Shown here one piece after another: positions 1 to 10,786 of a stretch of 64,000 nucleotides of DNA (position 1 is the stretch's first letter; every line of letters begins with the position of its first letter). Location: positions 203,876 to 267,875 of the forward strand of contig NZ_RJUE01000066.1 in NCBI RefSeq assembly GCF_024343735.1. The letters run 5' to 3'. The position numbers and the translations under genes are program-made. The notes below the pieces were generated by a model. The model did not search any database, was not told the origin of the DNA, and worked only from the letters and a program-made list of their open reading frames with translations. The DNA is from Lacihabitans sp. CCS-44. GTDB taxonomy: Bacteria; Bacteroidota; Bacteroidia; Cytophagales; Spirosomataceae.

Positions 1-516
1 TTCGTGTTTAAAGTAACTTTCTCGGTATCCAAAATTACATTTGTCTTTATCAAAAACTTCGATTTCAAAATTCCACAAGTTCAAGGCTTCCAGCTCCACA
101 AAAACATCCTTTACTTCTACACCATAAGCTCCAATGTTTTGCATAGGAGCTGCTCCCACAGTTCCAGGTATTAGCGACATATTTTCAATACCAGATAAGT
201 TTCTTTCGATAGTTTCTAAAACAAAAGAATGCCAATTTTCACCGCCGCCTGCTTTTAAAACTACCTTTTCTGTATTCTCTGAAACTACTTCAATACCTAT
301 AATTTCGTTTCTTAAAACTAAGCCATCATAATCGTTCATCAGCAAAATGTTGCTGCCGCCTCCCAAGAATAGTTTTTTTTCATTCTTGTATTTATGGTCA
401 GACAGAATTTCTATCAATTCTTCCACCGACCTGAAAACAGAAAAATATTTAGCTTTGGCTTCCAGTCCGAATGTGTTGTAAGGTTTTAAAGAAACATTTT
501 CTGAAATTTCGGGCAT
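1..516 (-). CDS. murB: UDP-N-acetylenolpyruvoylglucosamine reductase MurB, N-terminal part (runs off the window)
   Basis: MurB is the FAD enzyme that reduces UDP-GlcNAc-enolpyruvate with NADPH to UDP-N-acetylmuramate in cytoplasmic peptidoglycan precursor synthesis. Reading the minus strand from the ATG at 516 gives 172 codons and the frame is open at the window edge, so the C-terminal half is missing. Visible motifs are the FAD-binding GGGSNILL near residue 50, the PGTVGAAPMQNIGAYG stretch near residues 117-132, and YRESYFK near the edge, which is the type I (E. coli-like) signature. The ATG follows an AT-rich leader and matches the usual family N-terminus (SLKPYNTFG). Confident from motifs; catalytic C-terminal residues cannot be checked. 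Confidence 0.95.
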   Translation of the reverse strand, partial: MPEISENVSLKPYNTFGLEAKAKYFSVFRSVEELIEILSDHKYKNEKKLFLGGGSNILLMNDYDGLVLRNEIIGIEVVSENTEKVVLKAGGGENWHSFVLETIERNLSGIENMSLIPGTVGAAPMQNIGAYGVEVKDVFVELEALNLWNFEIEVFDKDKCNFGYRESYFKHE

Positions 517-625
517 TTTATTGGGTCTAAATTTTGGTGCAATTTAAGAATTTTTATTTGAAAGCTTTTTTAAAAACACATTGCCAAATATATATCATAG
601 ACAGCTGAATAAGTTTAAAGGAAAT

Positions 626-1210
626 TCAATGCCCATTAAGTGGCACTTTTTCCCCAGCTTCTATTTTGACTTTTAGGTGATTTTCTTTTGGAGGAATCGG
701 GCAGTTCCAGCCGTCTGAAAAAGCACAATATGGATTGTAAGCCTTATTGAAATCTATTATAACATTTCCGTCTTTAAAATCTTCTGTATCCATATCCATA
801 TATCGGCCACCACCGTAAGTTTCTTGCGGAGCGGTGGGGTCTTTGAAAGGCACAAATACCAAGTTTTTGTAAAGTGGCAAAACAGGCGATGGTCGATAAG
901 TCATAATCTTATGCTTTTTCCCATCTACCATAAAACTCACAACAGCAAACTCTGTATAATCTTTGATTTTAACACCTGAAGTCGGCACAGAAATAGTTTT
1001 AGGTTTGCGAGGTTTCTTATAAGTTGCAATTATCTTGAAACGCTCGTTTGCTTCGTAAAAATCCTGTTTTTGATCTGGAAACCTACCATGAGTTTCAACC
1101 ATGTATTTCTCTCTGTGCTTACTTAGTTCGGCGGCATAATCTTGACAAAATCCAGTTTTAAAAACCAAAATTGTAAACAAAAAAGACAGTGACAACAGTA
1201 TTTTATTCAT
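626..1210 (-). CDS. DUF1684 family secreted protein
   Basis: 194-residue protein with an N-terminal signal peptide (about residues 1-23, ending FCQ). The C-terminal half carries the DUF1684 signature: YGGGRYMDMD, then DFNKAYNPYCAFSDGWNCP, then IPPKENHL and a terminal KIEAGEK. The biochemical role of the family is not known to me; its conserved Cys and Asn residues suggest a folded extracytoplasmic domain. I chose the second Met (1210) because it puts a signal peptide at the N-terminus; a Met 11 codons upstream (1243) is possible. It is transcribed away from the isocitrate dehydrogenase gene, with the two promoters sharing the 1211-1418 gap. Confidence 0.85.
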   Translation of the reverse strand: MNKILLSLSFLFTILVFKTGFCQDYAAELSKHREKYMVETHGRFPDQKQDFYEANERFKIIATYKKPRKPKTISVPTSGVKIKDYTEFAVVSFMVDGKKHKIMTYRPSPVLPLYKNLVFVPFKDPTAPQETYGGGRYMDMDTEDFKDGNVIIDFNKAYNPYCAFSDGWNCPIPPKENHLKVKIEAGEKVPLNGH

Positions 1211-1319
1211 TGAAATTAAACTTTTGTAAGATTCTGATACCATTATGGCATTTTTTGAAATTCTTCGAAATTTAACAAATGAATTTGAAAGTATATCACA
1301 AATTTTTCAAGAGAATTAT

Positions 1320-1327
1320 TAACTTTG
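1320..1327 (+). promoter_or_regulatory. -7 type promoter box of the isocitrate dehydrogenase gene
   Basis: TAACTTTG matches the Bacteroidota -7 consensus TAnnTTTG and lies about 92 bases before the dehydrogenase ATG. I do not see a convincing -33 TTG at the preferred spacing, so this is a weak call. Confidence 0.35.
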
Positions 1328-1376
1328 CAATATCAAATTTTACATAGAACCTGACCAAATTTTAAGCTTCGGTTGA

Positions 1377-3644
<2,268 letters not shown>

Positions 3645-3666
3645 TTGAAATTTAAGATTGTATAAG

Positions 3667-3701
3667 AGCCTCAGAATATAATCGTTCTGGGGCTTTTTTT
3701 T
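3667..3701 (+). terminator. Rho-independent terminator of icd
   Basis: Ten-base stem AGCCTCAGAA / TTCTGGGGCT (one G-U pair) with an 8-base loop, followed by eight T. It lies 22 bases after the icd stop codon. Confidence 0.9.
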
Positions 3702-3710
3702 GCGTGTTTT

Positions 3711-3918
3711 TGGAACACAGATTGGACTGATTTGCACAGATATTTTTGCAGACTTTGCGAGAAATACTGAAGATAAACATTTACTAAGTGTAAAATTCTT
3801 TATAAATCCGTGTAAATCCGTGATACTTGTACCGTGTCATCCGTGTTCAATTTTAAGCCAATTGATATAAAAAAATCCGTGTAAATCCGTGCTACTTGTA
3901 TCCGTATCATCCGTGTCC
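3711..3918. repeat. Dispersed intergenic repeat of ATCCGTG units, in inverted arrangement
   Basis: This fills most of the 370-bp gap between icd and the kinase gene. Two near-identical direct copies of about 45 bp lie at 3804-3848 and 3873-3918. Each begins AAATCCGTGTAAATCCGTG and ends TCATCCGTGT. A diverged copy in the opposite orientation (ACACAGATTGGACTGATTT type) lies at 3711-3741, so transcripts could fold back. A further relative, in the opposite orientation to the two direct copies, is at 46279-46320. I see no ORF here. Confidence 0.7.
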
Positions 3919-4014
3919 CATTAACGCAAGCATACATATTTTCGAATAAATTTTATTTAACGGTAAAATATTTTTCTTAATTTGTGACACTGAACCCTTT
4001 AAGACTATTACGAA

Positions 4015-5133
4015 TTGAGATTCCCACTTTTCAAAATACGCTATAAATCACAAATAGAATTTACTCTTCATCTTGGGCTGAGTTCTTTTAGGCTATTATT
4101 TGTATTTCTTTGTTTTTCTTTTCAATTAGCCTTTTCCCAAAATAATTCGCCCAATATCTATGCAAAAGGCCTTGGGAAACAAAGTTTCGTAAATGAAAAA
4201 AAAGACTCAGTTTCTATAAAAGGCTTAGAAAACATCATAGACATAGAGTTTTCTCAAAGAAACGATTCTATTTATTATCAACTCGAAGGTTTTGATTCAA
4301 AAATATTTACTGCCGCCTTTCCAAAAATCAGATATACAAATTTGAGTGGTGGAAAATACATTCTAAAGTATCGCCTTTCAAGCCAAAAGGAATTCAAGAA
4401 CATTAAAATAAACATTGAAGAAGCTATCTGGCAGAAATGGTGGTTTTTCCCGATGATTGCATTTTATGTGCTATTGGTTATTGGAATCGGAATCTATTTC
4501 TTTTTCCTATACAATTTCCGTCAAAAAATGAAAATGCAGCAACTTCGCAACAAAATCTCCTCGGATTTGCACGACGAAGTGGGTTCCAATCTTAGTAGTA
4601 TTGCCATCTATACGCAGGTGCTCAAAAAAGGCCTCAAAGATTCTGAGCTTTTACCCATTTTAGATAAAATAACCGCAAATTCGAAAGAATCAGTAACCTT
4701 GATGCAAGATACCGTGTGGGCATTAAACCCTAATAACGATTCTCCTGAGCGACTTTTTAAGCGGATAGAAGCCTACGCTAAAGAAATTTTGGCCGAAAAA
4801 AATATCAGTTATTTTCAAGAAGCAGACATTTCGTTTGAAAAAATCAAACTAGATATGGAAGACCGCAAAAACCTGTATTTGATATTAAAAGAAGGCATCA
4901 ATAATATCGCAAAACACTCAGAAGCCACCAAAGCCACTTTGACTGTTTCAGAGAAAAATCAAAAGATATTTTTTGAATTAAAAGATAATGGGGAAGGATT
5001 TGAAACCAATAAAGAAATCGAGGGTAATGGCCTGAGAAACTTTAAAGAAAGAGCTGCGGAATCAAATTTTGAATTGAAAATTGAAAGTGATAAAGGTAAA
5101 GGAACTGTACTTTCTATATGTCTCTCTCACTAG
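4015..5133 (+). CDS. Sensor histidine kinase, HisKA_3 (LytS/NarX-like) type with Y_Y_Y sensor remnant
   Basis: Membrane sensor kinase partnered with the response regulator that follows. Order: signal-peptide-like N-terminus (to about residue 41, AFSQ), a short periplasmic Y_Y_Y-like segment (about 60-135), a TM helix (about 144-168), the H-box SDLHDEVGSNLSSI with phospho-acceptor His186, an N-box LKEGINNIAKHS (about 291-302) and the ATP-binding DNGEGF (324-329). Most Y_Y_Y kinases of this phylum carry a 12-14 repeat propeller before that segment; here it is absent. The only workable start is a TTG at 4015, because an in-frame stop lies at 4000 and no ATG occurs before the TM helix. Ligand unknown. 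Confidence 0.9.
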   Translation: MRFPLFKIRYKSQIEFTLHLGLSSFRLLFVFLCFSFQLAFSQNNSPNIYAKGLGKQSFVNEKKDSVSIKGLENIIDIEFSQRNDSIYYQLEGFDSKIFTAAFPKIRYTNLSGGKYILKYRLSSQKEFKNIKINIEEAIWQKWWFFPMIAFYVLLVIGIGIYFFFLYNFRQKMKMQQLRNKISSDLHDEVGSNLSSIAIYTQVLKKGLKDSELLPILDKITANSKESVTLMQDTVWALNPNNDSPERLFKRIEAYAKEILAEKNISYFQEADISFEKIKLDMEDRKNLYLILKEGINNIAKHSEATKATLTVSEKNQKIFFELKDNGEGFETNKEIEGNGLRNFKERAAESNFELKIESDKGKGTVLSICLSH

Positions 5134-5246
5134 AATTAGGGATTTTTTAGAATTGAAAACTATGCCAATTTTGTAGAAATAAATAACACAGAATGGTTGC
5201 TTTTTCAACAGCGTATTTACAACAAATAAAACCTAAACCCAAGCAA

Positions 5247-5882
5247 ATGATTAGAGTAGCCTTATTTGAAGACAACAAAAACTTTAGAGAAAGTTTGTCA
5301 CTTTATTTGGCTAGTTCGGAGAATATTTGGATGACTGGCTCATACCCTGACGCCAGAGAGGCGGTTTCGATTGTGAAAAAGCAAAAACCTGATGTGATTT
5401 TGATGGACATTGAAATGCCATACATGAATGGCATACAGGCAATGATAGAAATCAGAAAGGCCGTTCCCGATGCTAAAATCCTTATTCAGACAGTTTTTGA
5501 AGACGAAGACCGGGTATTTCAGGCAATTTGTGGTGGAGCATCTGGCTACATCATAAAAAACCCTGACCCAGAAAAATATGTACAGGCCATAGAAGAAGTG
5601 AATGCAGGCGGTTCGCATTTATCGCCAGCCATTGCGGCAAAAGTGATGCAGATGTTTCAGAACCAATTTGTGAAAAAGGAACCGACATTTGTGGACCTAA
5701 CGGCTCGTGAAAAAGATGTGCTGGGTTGTTTGGTAAAAGGCATGAGTTACAAAATGATTGCGGATGCATGTAGCATAAGTTATGCAACGGTAAACACACA
5801 CGTGAAGCACATATATGAGAAATTACACGTAAACTCAGCACCCGAAGCCATCATCAAGGCCATAGAGATGCGATTGGTCTGA
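5247..5882 (+). CDS. NarL/FixJ-family response regulator
   Basis: Cytoplasmic two-component output protein of 211 residues, probably phosphorylated by the kinase encoded 113 bases upstream. The receiver domain (1-120) has the acidic pair E8/D9, phospho-acceptor Asp54 (in ILMDIEMP), Thr82 and Lys104. The LuxR-type HTH is at about 150-205 (LTAREKDVLGCLVKGMS ... VNTHVKHIYEKL). The ATG at 5247 starts exactly at the receiver (MIRVALFEDN). An upstream in-frame ATG at 5193 would add 18 residues with no counterpart in the family. The last 29 bases overlap the convergent membrane-protein gene. Confidence 0.93.
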   Translation: MIRVALFEDNKNFRESLSLYLASSENIWMTGSYPDAREAVSIVKKQKPDVILMDIEMPYMNGIQAMIEIRKAVPDAKILIQTVFEDEDRVFQAICGGASGYIIKNPDPEKYVQAIEEVNAGGSHLSPAIAAKVMQMFQNQFVKKEPTFVDLTAREKDVLGCLVKGMSYKMIADACSISYATVNTHVKHIYEKLHVNSAPEAIIKAIEMRLV

Positions 5883-6555
5883 AGGGTTGGGTTCTTAATT
5901 TATAAACTCCAATGGCCCATAGTGTGTAGGTGATGGGGTCAGCGACCTGATAAACTGTTCCAAAAATAAAACCTAAGTTGTCTGAAAATGGAGTAACAGC
6001 TTTAAAAATAGGTAGGATTATTAAGTTTGAAACATTGATAATAAAAAAGCCAATATTAAACCAAAATGAGGGTTCATTTTTAAAAGATTTTAACTTAGTA
6101 GACTGAGATAATTTGGTATGTAATACTAAAGCTAAAAAAATTGCGATAACGTTTTTTAGTGGAAATAGAAATACCTGTTCAAATGGTTTTTTATAAAAAA
6201 TTTCATATCCAAATTGGAAAATATTTAAAATGACAAACACCAAAATAAAAGGGATAATTATTTTGTTTAGCAAATTATTTTTTATCGATTTTAAATAAAA
6301 TACCGAAGGAAGTGTTGCAGCCAAAATAGCATAGACATAATTAATCCATTGTGAGTTTTGAGAAGTTTTGGAAAGATATGGGCTTATTCCTTCAATAATA
6401 GCGTACAAAACAAATGTTAGAAATAAAAAGAAATAAGTATCTCTAAAATGTTTGGAATTTAAAATAGAAAAAAAAGCTAGAATTATGAGGAATGCTGTAC
6501 CAAAATTACCTGAATTAAGATATATCGCATACAGTGTTTTAGAGTAAAGTAGCAT
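5854..6555 (-). CDS. Integral membrane protein, about seven TM helices, unknown function
   Basis: I do not recognise a family. The 233-residue product is strongly hydrophobic, with about seven predicted helices, for example FLIILAFFSIL near 22-32, FFLFLTFVLYAII near 42-54, IIIPFILVFVILNIF near 99-113 and FGTVYQVADPITYTLWAIGVY near 199-219. Short basic loops separate them. The pattern resembles the many uncharacterised 7TM proteins of Bacteroidota. The 3' end overlaps the response regulator tail by 29 bases. It is monocistronic and very AT-rich. Sensory or transport roles cannot be told apart from sequence. Confidence 0.75.
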   Translation of the reverse strand: MLLYSKTLYAIYLNSGNFGTAFLIILAFFSILNSKHFRDTYFFLFLTFVLYAIIEGISPYLSKTSQNSQWINYVYAILAATLPSVFYLKSIKNNLLNKIIIPFILVFVILNIFQFGYEIFYKKPFEQVFLFPLKNVIAIFLALVLHTKLSQSTKLKSFKNEPSFWFNIGFFIINVSNLIILPIFKAVTPFSDNLGFIFGTVYQVADPITYTLWAIGVYKLRTQPFRPIASLWP

Positions 6556-6615
6556 GATTATAATAATGGTTTAACTTTCTTTATTAATATAATTTGTAAA
6601 CTTAAAATAAATTCG

Positions 6616-7143
6616 ATGAAAACAAAAATGATTCTTTTTTCAATCCTTGCAGGTGTTTCTCTGTTATTCTCTTGCAAAAAAAACGAAACCCATGAGTCTG
6701 AAGATGTGAATTTTGCTCACCAAGCAAAATTGGATAGTCTGATTAATGGGACAAAAAATTTAGGTTCGAAAGACCTAAATGAAGCTTTAATTAGACAATT
6801 GCAATATCAAAAGAAAATGAAACTGAGTGATAATTTTGGTGTTGTAATACCAAAAAGAATTTTGACTGAATCTATAAATGGGTTCTCAGAAATGGGAATT
6901 AATATACCTAAAGACACTTCAAATTACAGCATGTGGGATTTTCTAGTTGTATATTCGGGTTTAGCATTAAATGGGTCAAACGAGGAAAAATTAGAACCCG
7001 TAGTATTTTTCTACAAGGGTGGTTTAGACGCCTCGGGGTCATTTGTACCGGTAGGAAATCCAATTTCGGGAATAAAATTTTCTGGTGGCGGTGGTGGCGA
7101 TGGTGTTTTGCCTAGGCCAACACCTCCTCCAACAGTACCTTGA
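6616..7143 (+). CDS. Small lipoprotein, unknown function
   Basis: 175-residue predicted lipoprotein. The signal peptide ends in the lipobox LLFSC (Cys20), so the mature protein should be lipid-anchored in the envelope. The C-terminus is low complexity: a run of five Gly followed by Pro-Thr-Pro-rich sequence, as in many exported tails. No known domain recognised. It is separated from the protease gene downstream by a strong terminator, so it is probably transcribed alone. Confidence 0.75.
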   Translation: MKTKMILFSILAGVSLLFSCKKNETHESEDVNFAHQAKLDSLINGTKNLGSKDLNEALIRQLQYQKKMKLSDNFGVVIPKRILTESINGFSEMGINIPKDTSNYSMWDFLVVYSGLALNGSNEEKLEPVVFFYKGGLDASGSFVPVGNPISGIKFSGGGGGDGVLPRPTPPPTVP

Positions 7144-7174
7144 TAAAACCTAATTTTTCAAAAATATTGGAAGT

Positions 7175-7203
7175 ACCCATCTCAAAAAGATGGGTGCTTT
7201 TTG
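7175..7203 (+). terminator. Rho-independent terminator after the lipoprotein gene
   Basis: Eight-base perfect stem ACCCATCT / AGATGGGT with a CAAAA loop and a following T-rich tract (GCTTTTTG). Confidence 0.85.
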
Positions 7204-7294
7204 AGTTTAATAATGGTTGGTTTTTAGGAGACTTTTACAAAAAATATTTTTCTTTGTAAGACTAACTAAAACTTTCTATTCTAATTATTTAACA

Positions 7295-8878
7295 ATGCAT
7301 TCTAAAATACTTTGGTCATTTATTTTCCTTGGAGTTTTCCTAGTAGATGGTTTTGCCCAAAAAATAGAGACTGACTTGCCAAATACTAAACCAAAGACAA
7401 ATCCTGCTTCCTATTATAGCATAAAAACTCCCTTAATCCCTCAAAAAGGAAATTTCTCTTGTTGGGCGGCAACCTTACAGATGCTGGACTCCAAAAACAG
7501 CGGGGGTAATAACAAAGAAAATACCGCACCTATCCGTACTGATTCGCTCTCAAAATATTTAAATTCTTACAAGTCAGATAGATATGCCAGGGTGAGTGAC
7601 CCAGGTTGGGGGAAAATTAAGGAGCATTTGGCTGCAAACAAAGGCTTGGTTACATACAAGTATTTTAACGAAAAGTTCGCCCATGTGTTTCTCGTTAGAG
7701 GGTTTCAAGAGGCGGACGATACACAATGGCTCATCGTAAATGACCCTTGGCCTGTAGGTAAGGCAAAAATAACAGCTTTGGCTTTTAATCAGTTCATAAG
7801 ACCATTCAACGGCAACCAAGAGTATGTGGCCATGAATTATTCGGCATCCTCTAAAAGCACAAGTTTGAAGTCAGAGCCTGTGTTTAATATATTCTCCAGT
7901 TCAAGTTTAAAAGAAACTTTACCGGTAATATATTCGCCTCCATTGGTAAAAGTGGATCCCAAAAAATTCAAGAACATTAGGTCAAAAGACATAGAAAATC
8001 TCATTAGTTTACAAATTGAACTTTTCAAGAGCTTTGACCCGAATCTATACCAAGAAATGAAGATTGAGTACAATCCTGCCAAGGATGCTCTGAGCAAAGA
8101 CATGAATTCGTTGTTGACTTTGAATCAGTTTACCAATACCGTTTCTTTCTTGAAGTACGACCTCAAAGCCTCCGCCAAAAGCGATTATATCTTTGACGGA
8201 CTCAAACTAGCTTTTATAAACGCCAACAAAAACCGTAAACCAGTCATTAACATAACCGTCGAATACGAACCAAAGTCATCAAATCCTTATTTGTACGTGT
8301 CGAGGTTTGAGAAATACAGCACATCTGAAAGGGCAGAATGGGATAAAATTGAAAAGGACTTTAGAGTTGCATTGAATAATCCATCTATTAAGACCATATT
8401 GAATGGTTCAATAACTAATGATAAAAAGTCTAGCGTTAACAAACACGGGCCTTGGTTTGAGGATGACTTACAAGACGACGATGAAGTTTTTGAGATTGAG
8501 GATATTTCTATTTTACCCTTGTTTGGAGGTATGGTGTACAGTTTCACTTGGCCTCCTTTTGATGAGAAAATAGTGGCCGACCCGCACAGGCAATTAAAAA
8601 TGGGACACAAAGCTATTTTTATATCAAATAGTGGTACACCTTATTATCGCCTAAGCGAAGCTGAAATTCCTGAATGGGGTGAAATAGTGGAAAAAGAAAT
8701 AAAAATTGAGGCTGAATGGCTTGGAGTTAACCGTTTAAAAAATGATTTGGATAGTAGACAAGAGGAAATAGAAAAGCTAAAGGACAGAGCCAATCAAAAA
8801 AAAGATACTCCAGTACCCCCCAGAGGTTCCAGCGGTAATAAATTAGACAAACCTAATTCTGATGAGAAAATCAGGTAA
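7295..8878 (+). CDS. Secreted papain-like cysteine protease (AvrRpt2/C70- or C39-like) with a long C-terminal extension
   Basis: 527-residue exported protein. The signal peptide is residues 1-22 (VDGFAQ). The catalytic region follows: KGNFSCWAATLQML with nucleophile Cys56, then FAHVFLVRGF with His130, then WLIVNDPWP with Asn149/Asp150. This Cys-His-Asp order and spacing fits papain-like bacterial proteases of the AvrRpt2 (C70) or C39-like type. Residues 190-527 match nothing I recognise; the end is a charged helix (EWLGVNRLKNDLDSRQEEIEKLKDRA) and a Pro/Ser-rich tail. The ATG at 7295 is chosen for the signal peptide; the longer reading from 7217 needs a TTG. Substrate unknown; it lies just upstream of an envelope operon. 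Confidence 0.8.
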   Translation: MHSKILWSFIFLGVFLVDGFAQKIETDLPNTKPKTNPASYYSIKTPLIPQKGNFSCWAATLQMLDSKNSGGNNKENTAPIRTDSLSKYLNSYKSDRYARVSDPGWGKIKEHLAANKGLVTYKYFNEKFAHVFLVRGFQEADDTQWLIVNDPWPVGKAKITALAFNQFIRPFNGNQEYVAMNYSASSKSTSLKSEPVFNIFSSSSLKETLPVIYSPPLVKVDPKKFKNIRSKDIENLISLQIELFKSFDPNLYQEMKIEYNPAKDALSKDMNSLLTLNQFTNTVSFLKYDLKASAKSDYIFDGLKLAFINANKNRKPVINITVEYEPKSSNPYLYVSRFEKYSTSERAEWDKIEKDFRVALNNPSIKTILNGSITNDKKSSVNKHGPWFEDDLQDDDEVFEIEDISILPLFGGMVYSFTWPPFDEKIVADPHRQLKMGHKAIFISNSGTPYYRLSEAEIPEWGEIVEKEIKIEAEWLGVNRLKNDLDSRQEEIEKLKDRANQKKDTPVPPRGSSGNKLDKPNSDEKIR

Positions 8879-8934
8879 TGCCCTTTATCCGTAGTATCAA
8901 TCCTAATTTTTTGTTATTAATGAAAGCATCTCTG

Positions 8935-8956
8935 TCACTACTATTAGTGATTTTTT
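8935..8956 (+). terminator. Rho-independent terminator after the protease gene
   Basis: Stem TCACTA / TAGTGA with a CTAT loop, followed by six T. It separates the protease transcript from the envelope operon starting at 9059. Confidence 0.75.
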
Positions 8957-9058
8957 GAGAAAAATGCAGTGTTTAATTTTGAGGAATTAATATCAATTGA
9001 CATATTTTCTGGCCGACTAAATTGCGAGAAAACATGGATAAAATCAAAATTAGCACTT

Positions 9059-10765
9059 ATGAAAAATTTCCTGTTTTTATTTTTAACTCTTTATTGTGCA
9101 TTTGCATTTGGTCAAAACCAAGGAGCATCAATAACAATAAACCTACCGAATAAGCCTTCGGCCAATACTGCAGATTGGACAAAAAGCACCCCGCCAGTTA
9201 CGATAATCCTTCAGGGCAAAGGACCTGTTTCTCAGGAAAAGAACCCGAAAGAATTTCGCGTTTTTGCTTCAATTAAAATTGGAGACCAGACTGTTTGCGG
9301 TAAATTTAATTCGAAAAATGCACCTAGTTTTGAACTTACAACACCTGTAAAAACTTGGAGTGGAGCATCGGCACTTGGCCTTTTAGGAGACGATTGTGTC
9401 CTAAAACCGGGCCAATACCAATTTTGTGTTCAAGTTTTTAATATTGATGGAAGACAGGTGGCCGAATCCTGCAAGCCTTTTACAATAGAAGAGGTTAAAC
9501 AAGTTAGTTACACAGCACCCAATTTGGTTTTCCCGGCTGACGGAAAAACTTTAACCCAAGCTGAAGAAAATCAAGCTATTAATTTTCGTTGGACACCTAT
9601 ATTGCCCAAACCCAATTCTACAGTAAAATACAGAGTAGTTGTTTTTGATGTTTTAAAAGGTCAAACTTTAAGCGATGCCCGCAAAAGAGGGGAAGTGTTA
9701 TTTGAAAAAGAAATTGAAAACCAAACCCAAATGCGATTAGGTGGACCAAGATGGGTTCCTAGAGATCCGCCAGTTAATTCAGATCAACCAAACTTTGGTT
9801 GGTATGTAGAGGCTAGAGAATTAGATGGTAAAGTGTTGGCTATTAGTGAGACTGCGGGGTTTAAGATTATTATTGATGACCCTTCGCAAGGTTGTTTCGA
9901 AATAGATACATCTAGTTATAAAATAGAATGTAAAGGTTTTGATTTAGCAGGAAAACCAATTTACCATATTTCAAACTTGATACTAAAAAATATAGGGACA
10001 AATAATGGAAAAACCGGGTTAAATGGATTTTTCCCTACACAATCCTATATAACTCCTTTTGGTTTTACTGTTTCTAATCTAACCCCCGCACCTCAAGCGA
10101 GCATACTAACTAGTGGAAGTGTTTCTATAGGTTTTGATATAAATGGAAGTACTGCGAGTAGTGTTTCCTTTAATGTAAATAGTACTATTCCACACCCAAC
10201 CAATCCTTCATTGTTTTGTGATAAAATAATAGGGGTGACTCTAGACCTGCCGTTGTGTTACTGTAAAGACTGTGAAAATGTTAAAATAATAGATGCAAAA
10301 CCAATCATCAATACAGCAACTTTAGCAAACCCTTCCACTGCCTCCTTTAATTTAACTGGAAATGTAACTGCAGGGCCAAATCCAATTTATGGTTTTGAAG
10401 TACAATTAGAATCATTGACTTTTAGTTCAAATCCTGGTGAATGTTCAGATGGAATATCACTGGTCTCAAATTCAGGGGTAATTACCAATCCTTTGGTTTC
10501 TGGAACTAGTACTTCAATTTTTCAATACAGTACCACTCCAGGGTTATCTTCACTTAGCAAAGCTTTTAAATGGAAACCAAGTTCACCTACAAATGCGGCT
10601 TCGGGAATTCCATTTTCTTTTAATATGAATGTTCCACCTAAACCAGCGTGGGCCATCCAACAAAACTGCTGCACTGTTGCTTACAAGGCTTGCTTCAAAG
10701 TAATAGTAGAATACGCACCATGTAAATATTGTACCTATTTCATGTGTAAAGAATTTAAATACTAA
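9059..10765 (+). CDS. TANFOR-like secreted protein, first gene of the envelope operon
   Basis: 568-residue exported protein with a signal peptide at 1-19 (AFAFGQ). The first half is Ig-like beta structure: a LKPGQYQFCVQVFNIDGRQV segment near 110-135, then a domain with FRWTPILPKPNSTVKYRVVVFD and a GWYVEARELDGKVLA strand. Both halves of this arrangement recur in the product of the fourth operon gene (15657-16556), so the two are paralogous. I associate the arrangement with the TANFOR-type proteins of Bacteroidota; that name is from memory. The second half is Cys-rich (CYCKDCENVK, QQNCCTVAYKACFKV). The ATG at 9059 gives a clean signal peptide; the longer frame from 8969 does not. Confidence 0.7.
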   Translation: MKNFLFLFLTLYCAFAFGQNQGASITINLPNKPSANTADWTKSTPPVTIILQGKGPVSQEKNPKEFRVFASIKIGDQTVCGKFNSKNAPSFELTTPVKTWSGASALGLLGDDCVLKPGQYQFCVQVFNIDGRQVAESCKPFTIEEVKQVSYTAPNLVFPADGKTLTQAEENQAINFRWTPILPKPNSTVKYRVVVFDVLKGQTLSDARKRGEVLFEKEIENQTQMRLGGPRWVPRDPPVNSDQPNFGWYVEARELDGKVLAISETAGFKIIIDDPSQGCFEIDTSSYKIECKGFDLAGKPIYHISNLILKNIGTNNGKTGLNGFFPTQSYITPFGFTVSNLTPAPQASILTSGSVSIGFDINGSTASSVSFNVNSTIPHPTNPSLFCDKIIGVTLDLPLCYCKDCENVKIIDAKPIINTATLANPSTASFNLTGNVTAGPNPIYGFEVQLESLTFSSNPGECSDGISLVSNSGVITNPLVSGTSTSIFQYSTTPGLSSLSKAFKWKPSSPTNAASGIPFSFNMNVPPKPAWAIQQNCCTVAYKACFKVIVEYAPCKYCTYFMCKEFKY

Positions 10766-10786
10766 TTAATTTTTAAAGCAAAAACA

